A stretch of DNA of 64,000 nucleotides from Imperialibacter sp040222815. Lineage in GTDB: Bacteria > Bacteroidota > Bacteroidia > Cytophagales > Cyclobacteriaceae. Below the pieces are notes generated by a model. The model worked only from the letters and a program-made list of their open reading frames with translations, was not told where the DNA came from and did not search any database. The DNA lies in the NCBI RefSeq assembly GCF_040222815.1, contig NZ_JAVKCH010000019.1:186001-250000 (forward strand), written 5' to 3'. This document shows positions 59,475 to 64,000 of this stretch, piece by piece (the stretch's first letter is position 1; each line of letters opens with the position of its first letter). The translations under genes and the position numbers were made by a program.

Positions 59475-62165
59475 TTACTCTTCTCTTAATGTATCTGCCG
59501 GATTGTTGCCAGTAGTTTTGATAGTTTGCAGGGCCACTGTGGCCATAAGCAACAGGCAGATGCCCGCCAAAGTAATCAAATAACTCATCACAGATATATC
59601 AATCCTATAGGCGAAGTTCTCCAGCCATTTACTTACCCAGAAATAGCTCAATGGAATGGCCAGCGCTGCGCCAGCAAGCATCACCAGCAGGTATTCTTTG
59701 CCAATTAGTCGGATAAGCGAGGTGAAATTGGCTCCCATCACCTTCCTGATGGCCAACTCTTTTACTCTTGTTTTCAGCGAGTAAGCAATTAACCCAAACA
59801 ACCCAATAAAGGCGATAGTAATAGCCAGCCCGCTTAACAGATAGAGTAATTGAAGCTGTTGCCTTTCATTTTTATAGAGGTTCTCATAAAGCTCATCAAG
59901 AAACTGGTACTCGAAAGGGTACTTTGGAAAAAGCTCATTCCAGGCGCCTTCTATCACGGACATCGTTGAAGCTACATCATTGGTTTCAAGTTTTACCAAA
60001 AACGTGCGCAGCCATAAAGGTTCAAAAACCATGATGATAGGATCCACTTTGTTCTTCAGGGTTTCCTGATGAAAGTCCCTCACTACCCCTACAACGGGCC
60101 CCTTCGCAAGCTTATAGGTGCCCTGGTTCCAGTCCACATTTTTGCCAATAGCCTCTTCGGGACTTTGCCAACCAATAGCGTGCATGGCAGTTTCGTTGAG
60201 GAGGTAGGCCCTTCTTTTGCTGAGCAGGTATTCTTCAACATCGTTGTTGGCGCCGGTTAGCTGAGGAAGTGGTTCGTAGGCAAGGCTTTTTGGCAACGGC
60301 TCGCCTGCCAGCAGCTCCATTCCCATTACGTCGATAAAATCGTGATCGATTACCTGAATATCCATCGACGGGGCATCATCGACGTTTTCTTGAATGCCTT
60401 CCGCAGTCACTGTTCCTCCATCCCGTATTTCTCTGGAAGGCACTTCAAGACATGCGCTGACTCCTTTGATGCCAGGTTGTCCCTCCAGCTTGTCTTTGAA
60501 CAATTTGAATTTGTCTTTTACGGTATCAGGCACGCCAGGCAGGGCAATTACCTGATCTTTTTCCATGCCAAGGTTTTTCTCGTTCAGAAAAACGAACTGC
60601 TGACGGGCTATCATGGCGCTGGCGATAAGCAGAATGGATATGCCAAACTGCAGGCTAATGAGTACTCTTTTTATACTAAACCGTCCTGTTTTTTTATCGA
60701 TCGAAAAGGCTTTGCTGGTTTTGATAATGTTCACAGGCTTGAAAGAAGAAAGCACAAAAGCCGGATAGAAACCGCCAAGTAGCCCGGTAATTACCGCTAC
60801 GCCGAGCAAAACAGCAACGAGCGCCAAAGGGGATAAAAGGTTTTCGGTGCCTGTTAGTTCGCTGAAAACAGGTAAAACCAAAAAGGCCAGGATCAAACCA
60901 AGCCCTGCTGCCGCCATGCTGAATAGCACAGATTCGGTCAATGAGTAAAAAACTATCTGCTGACTTTCGGCGCCAAGTATCTTTCGGACGCCAATTTCCT
61001 TTGACCGGGCAATGGACATGGCACTGGTCAGGTTCATGAAATTGATCACAGCCAACGCCAATATAAGTATGGCGACCAGCAAGAATATTTTAACATAGGA
61101 AATAGAACCGTTGGGCTTTATTTCCCGGGCCAGATTTGAATGGAGGTGGATGTCGCTCAAAGGCTGAAAGACAAACTCTGTGCCCTGGAGCGCCTGGTCT
61201 CCGTTTATCTTTATAGCCATTGCTTCCAGCTTTTCCTGAACAGACACCATGTTGGTACCCTCCTGAAACAATACGTAGGTATAGGCCCACCATGACCTTT
61301 CGGCTTCGTTCCGAAAGGAAATCAACATATCAACGGGGAGGTGGGTATTGGACGCCAGGTTTTTCATCACGCCCGTAATCTTATAGACGGTTTCGTCAGT
61401 AGACCAATAGCCAGTGATGAATATTTCTTTGCCCATCGGGTCTTCATTTCCAAAATACTTTTCGGCAACGGCTTCTGATATCACAATGGAAAGCGGCTCA
61501 GCCAGGGCCGTTTTCGTGTCACCTTTTGCAAGAGGAAAGTTGAACACCTCAAAGACATCTTTGTCTGTAACAAAGGCATTGTCCTGCCTGAATTTTTCTT
61601 CTCCAATTCGCACAAATTTAGGCTCGTGGTTCTGAAAGCGGATGAGCTTCTCTGCTTCAGGAATTTCTTCGGGAATTCCGTTGATCCAGTCGGTATCTAC
61701 TCTGGCGAAGTGGGTGTCGTAGCCGCTGGGTGATGTGTAGTGGACGGTAAGCCTGTAGATCTGATCCGACTTTGTGTGGAAGTTTTCAAAACCTGTTTCA
61801 AAATGCAGGTAGATCGCAATTAGGATAAAGGCGGCAAAGCCAATCGCCAAACCGCCGATATTAAGCAGGGCGTAGGCTCTTTGTTTGGAGAAGTTTCGGC
61901 GGATGACCTTCAGGTAGTTGGTTAGCATGGCATAGGTATTTGTTGAACGATAGGTGGCCGAACGTTTAAATGCATAGCTTCGAAAACACCTGATCACGTT
62001 CCACCAATAGATCAGCTTGACCAGCCCGGGCGCTTTGCCAGCATGCAGCATGGCATAAAAGCTTTCCTCCAGGTCGCCCTCCAGCTCCTCCAGCCTGTCT
62101 TTGCGGCAGTACCAGCGGAAAAACTTTAGAGCTAGTGGTGGCGGGAAATTTTTTTCGTGACTCAT
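59475..62165 (-). CDS. ABC-type permease with prefix domain (MacB/FtsX family)
   Basis: 896 residues. Residues 1-60 form the permease-prefix domain (PLALKFFRWYCRKDRLEELE, GDLEESFYAM), followed by two copies of the FtsX-like block: each a membrane helix, a large extracytoplasmic MacB-type domain (YRLTVHYTSPSG, LIRFQNHEPKFVR; second copy IDVMGMELLAGEPLP) and three membrane helices (SIARSKEIGVRKILGAESQQI; and ELAIRKVMGANFTSLIRLIG). These proteins act with a separate ATPase, mostly in export or stress relief. It lies 11 bases after the PadR-type gene and is probably controlled by it. No ATPase gene is nearby. Confidence 0.92.
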   Translation of the reverse strand: MSHEKNFPPPLALKFFRWYCRKDRLEELEGDLEESFYAMLHAGKAPGLVKLIYWWNVIRCFRSYAFKRSATYRSTNTYAMLTNYLKVIRRNFSKQRAYALLNIGGLAIGFAAFILIAIYLHFETGFENFHTKSDQIYRLTVHYTSPSGYDTHFARVDTDWINGIPEEIPEAEKLIRFQNHEPKFVRIGEEKFRQDNAFVTDKDVFEVFNFPLAKGDTKTALAEPLSIVISEAVAEKYFGNEDPMGKEIFITGYWSTDETVYKITGVMKNLASNTHLPVDMLISFRNEAERSWWAYTYVLFQEGTNMVSVQEKLEAMAIKINGDQALQGTEFVFQPLSDIHLHSNLAREIKPNGSISYVKIFLLVAILILALAVINFMNLTSAMSIARSKEIGVRKILGAESQQIVFYSLTESVLFSMAAAGLGLILAFLVLPVFSELTGTENLLSPLALVAVLLGVAVITGLLGGFYPAFVLSSFKPVNIIKTSKAFSIDKKTGRFSIKRVLISLQFGISILLIASAMIARQQFVFLNEKNLGMEKDQVIALPGVPDTVKDKFKLFKDKLEGQPGIKGVSACLEVPSREIRDGGTVTAEGIQENVDDAPSMDIQVIDHDFIDVMGMELLAGEPLPKSLAYEPLPQLTGANNDVEEYLLSKRRAYLLNETAMHAIGWQSPEEAIGKNVDWNQGTYKLAKGPVVGVVRDFHQETLKNKVDPIIMVFEPLWLRTFLVKLETNDVASTMSVIEGAWNELFPKYPFEYQFLDELYENLYKNERQQLQLLYLLSGLAITIAFIGLFGLIAYSLKTRVKELAIRKVMGANFTSLIRLIGKEYLLVMLAGAALAIPLSYFWVSKWLENFAYRIDISVMSYLITLAGICLLLMATVALQTIKTTGNNPADTLREE

Positions 62166-62176
62166 GGCCTGGGAAA

Positions 62177-62503
62177 CTATTGTATGGAAATGGCTGGAAT
62201 TTGACTGCGCAGTTGCTCCCGGAGTGAAGCAATTTCTTCCAGAGCCTTTCGTGCGTATGGTGTGAGATAAAACAGTCTCTTGCGCTTGCCTCCTCTAAAG
62301 TCACCTGCCTCGCCTAGTTTCGATTCCAGGAAGCCCTTCTCCTCCAGTCGGTACAATACCGTGTGGATGGCGCTGATATTGATGCTCTTGCCGGTTTGTT
62401 TTTTATACTCTTCTACAATGGCAACGGAGTAGGCGCCATTGTACAACACGCCAACAAGCAACAGCACGATTTCTTCAAAATTGCCCAACTTTAGATTTTC
62501 CAT
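62177..62503 (-). CDS. PadR family transcriptional regulator
   Basis: 108 residues of winged helix type: LGNFEEIVLLLVGVLYNGAY, SINISAIHTVLYRLEEKGFL, ESKLGEAGDFRGGKRKRLFY, LTPYARKALEEIASLRE. PadR repressors often control a neighbouring transport or detox gene; here the ABC permease follows after 11 bases, a pairing frequent in Bacteroidota. An inverted repeat 7 bases upstream of its ATG (62510-62535) is the likely operator. Confidence 0.93.
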   Translation of the reverse strand: MENLKLGNFEEIVLLLVGVLYNGAYSVAIVEEYKKQTGKSINISAIHTVLYRLEEKGFLESKLGEAGDFRGGKRKRLFYLTPYARKALEEIASLREQLRSQIPAISIQ

Positions 62504-62509
62504 ATTTTA

Positions 62510-62535
62510 TTCAGTATTGTAAGTAATATACTGAA
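62510..62535. promoter_or_regulatory. Inverted repeat operator candidate of the PadR-type gene
   Basis: TTCAGTAT (62510-62517) and ATACTGAA (62528-62535) are perfect inverted copies with a 10-base spacer, directly before the ATG (62503). The position suits autoregulation. No clear -7 element was found on the minus strand here. Confidence 0.5.
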
Positions 62536-62703
62536 TCGACGATGATATGTTTCACTTTTGTAAGGAAAAAGTGAAAAAACCAATTTGCCGCCATTTGATT
62601 TTGAGTTTACAGCTCAAGTGTGCATGCTCACTGTTTGCCGGTTTGAGTAGTTGCGAATTCTGCTGACAGATGCTTACCTTTACTTACACATCAATCAATA
62701 ACT

Positions 62704-63246
62704 ATGGATAGATTTAATCCCTGGCACCACGTAAGTCTTGGCGAAAAGGCACCCGAAATCATTAATGGGATCATTGAGATACCAAAAAACAGCCGAGCCA
62801 AATACGAGCTGGACAAGGACAGCGGTTTACTGATGCTCGACAGGGTGCTTTATTCTTCAGTTTACTATCCAGCGAACTACGGGTTTATCCCTCAAACCTA
62901 TTGTGATGACAAGGATCCATTGGATATCCTGGTGTTGTCGCAAATCGAAGTGGTTCCTCTTTGCATAGTGCCTGCCAAAGTAATTGGTGTGATGCGCATG
63001 CTCGACCAGGGCGAGGCGGATGATAAAATCATTGCCGTTGCTCAGCACGATATGAGCTGGAACCATTACAATGACATCAGTGAGTTGCCCGATCACTTCA
63101 AAAATGAAATCCAGAATTTTTTCGAAGACTACAAAAAGTTGGAACACAAAACTGTAGTGGTGCACGACTTTATGGATAAAAAAGTGGCAATAGAAATCGT
63201 TGAAAAAGCAATCCAGGACTACAAAATTAAGTTCAGGAAAGCTTGA
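62704..63246 (+). CDS. ppa: Inorganic pyrophosphatase
   Basis: Splits pyrophosphate to phosphate, pulling biosynthetic reactions forward. Family I (soluble), 180 residues: IPKNSRAKYELDKDSGLL, SVYYPANYGFIPQTYCDDKDPLDILVL with the metal-binding Asp residues, and a C-terminal helix with VEKAIQDYKIKFR. Monocistronic between the PadR-type gene and dps. Confidence 0.96.
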   Translation: MDRFNPWHHVSLGEKAPEIINGIIEIPKNSRAKYELDKDSGLLMLDRVLYSSVYYPANYGFIPQTYCDDKDPLDILVLSQIEVVPLCIVPAKVIGVMRMLDQGEADDKIIAVAQHDMSWNHYNDISELPDHFKNEIQNFFEDYKKLEHKTVVVHDFMDKKVAIEIVEKAIQDYKIKFRKA

Positions 63247-63409
63247 AGAAGCTACTGCAAGCACTTCATTTTGTTAATTCGCTTTCGTGCTAATCTCCAT
63301 AGACAATACCTATAGTCAGATCGACAATAACAATCAGTTTGAGTGATCTATTGCGTGGTTTTGAATGTTATCTAACTGTAAAAGGATAACAATTTAAACC
63401 AACAGTATC

Positions 63410-63874
63410 ATGAATTACATAGGAATAGATGAAGATGTTGCTGCGAGTGAAGTAAAGGCTTTGAACAGTTTGCTTGCCAGCTATCAGGTGTTTTACCAAA
63501 ACCTGCGGGGCTTTCACTGGAACATCAAAGGAGAGAAGTTCTTTGGGCTGCATGAAAAATTTGAAGAATACTACACAGCGGCCGCAGAAGACGTAGACGC
63601 AATTGCTGAAAGAATTCTCACAATTGGCGGTGTGCCTTTGCACTCTATCAGTCAGTATCTGAAGGAGAGCAAAATCAGAGAGGTGACTGAAGTAAGCGAG
63701 GCAAGAACTGCTGTTGAGAGCATTCTTGAGCAGTATATCGAGCTTGTGAATTTGGAAAGGCCTATTCTGGATCAGAGTGCCGAAGCGAATGATGAAGGCA
63801 CTAACTCTCTCATATCCGACTTGCTGGCCAAACAGGAAAAGACCATCTGGATGCTTAGTAGTTGGTTGAAGTAA
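63410..63874 (+). CDS. dps: Dps family DNA-binding/ferritin-like protein
   Basis: 154 residues of ferritin-like four-helix fold. LASYQVFYQNLRGFHWNIKG holds the ferroxidase His, and FFGLHEKFEEYYTAAAEDVDAIAERI holds the Asp/Glu of the interface iron site. It protects DNA by iron storage and hydrogen peroxide use, forming a dodecamer. N-terminus is short, with few Lys, so DNA binding is not obvious. A bidirectional terminator follows at 63898. Confidence 0.93.
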   Translation: MNYIGIDEDVAASEVKALNSLLASYQVFYQNLRGFHWNIKGEKFFGLHEKFEEYYTAAAEDVDAIAERILTIGGVPLHSISQYLKESKIREVTEVSEARTAVESILEQYIELVNLERPILDQSAEANDEGTNSLISDLLAKQEKTIWMLSSWLK

Positions 63875-63897
63875 AAACTCTGGAGTATGTGTTAAAC

Positions 63898-63930
63898 AAA
63901 AAAGGGTTCATGCGACATGAACCCTTTTTT
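63898..63930. terminator. Bidirectional terminator after dps
   Basis: GGGTTCATG (63904-63912) pairs with CATGAACCC (63916-63924) with a 3-base loop, flanked by six A on one side and six T on the other. It serves dps and the convergent gene to the right. Confidence 0.9.
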
Positions 63931-63955
63931 GTTTAAATGAAAAATGTCTCAGTCA

Positions 63956-64000
63956 CTACCAGCCTATGCCGTAGAAAGCCTCCGTTCCATCGGGATAAAC
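63956..64000 (-). CDS. 3' end of an unidentified gene running off the right edge
   Basis: On the minus strand the frame reads VYPDGTEAFYGIGW and ends with TAG at 63958-63956. The sequence looks protein-like and the shared terminator at 63898-63930 fits a convergent gene. Only 14 codons are visible, so no function can be given. Confidence 0.45.
   Translation of the reverse strand, partial: VYPDGTEAFYGIGW

Noticed and set aside
1..64000. rRNA, tRNA, CRISPR arrays, insertion sequences
   Set aside because: No tRNA T-loop signature, no regularly spaced repeats, no transposase-like protein and no rRNA stretch was seen when reading both strands.

Overview
The window looks like chromosomal housekeeping DNA from a member of the Bacteroidota, most likely order Cytophagales. 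The evidence is mixed. Seen in the sequence: start sites mostly without Shine-Dalgarno motifs, and promoters of the Bacteroidota type (TTTG, then 17-25 bases, then TAnnTTTG). Known lineage markers: a DUF4270 lipoprotein, a DUF4834 protein, a ribosomal protein S16 with a long acidic tail, an NqrF, a geranylgeranylglyceryl-phosphate synthase homologue and an oversized SecA. The genus is not resolved. No rRNA, tRNA, CRISPR array, insertion sequence or prophage was seen. Coding density is very high, with many 4-base ATGA overlaps.

Layout, left part. Positions 1-6403 (minus) form one long operon: a GT5-like half protein, DUF4270 lipoprotein, glmS, ridA, a small membrane protein, gltX and the start of another gene. 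Divergent from it (6532-9903) is panC-panD-flippase-like-rfaE2-Zn peptidase, closed by a terminator. An acyl-CoA dehydrogenase and an AraC-type regulator follow, then a minus-strand set (12167-13658) of a holin-like protein, a small membrane protein whose frame breaks at an A9 run, and GGGP synthase. Positions 13710-17742 are a phosphate-uptake island (NptA-type cotransporter, OprP-type porin, PiT-like permease) with Pho-box-like 11-bp repeats. Positions 17745-27295 (minus) carry an M20 peptidase, SPOR lipoprotein, secA, dapF, rplS, a LacI-type regulator, trmD, rimM and rpsP.

Layout, right part. Positions 27565-33255 are the 2-oxoglutarate dehydrogenase operon sucA-sucB-lpd, then carB (without its allosteric domain), DUF4834, an outer-membrane protein, accD, nqrF and a degenerate arginase-fold protein. 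Positions 42098-46534 hold small membrane proteins, an SMP-30-like lipoprotein, upp and an M42-type peptidase. Then come hpt-adk-obg and grpE-dnaJ. Positions 50713-59299 are a signalling region: an exported protein, three different sensor histidine kinases, one NarL/LuxR response regulator, a perfect 21-bp tandem repeat and a small exported protein with KGPxxKN repeats. The end holds a PadR-type regulator with an ABC-type permease, ppa, dps and the tail of one more gene.

The most interesting items are the A9 frameshift gene, the Pho-box-like repeats in the phosphate island, the tandem repeat between the response regulator and the KGP-repeat gene, and several housekeeping proteins that lack a classical domain or metal site (CarB, DnaJ, AccD, arginase-like, GT5 half protein).
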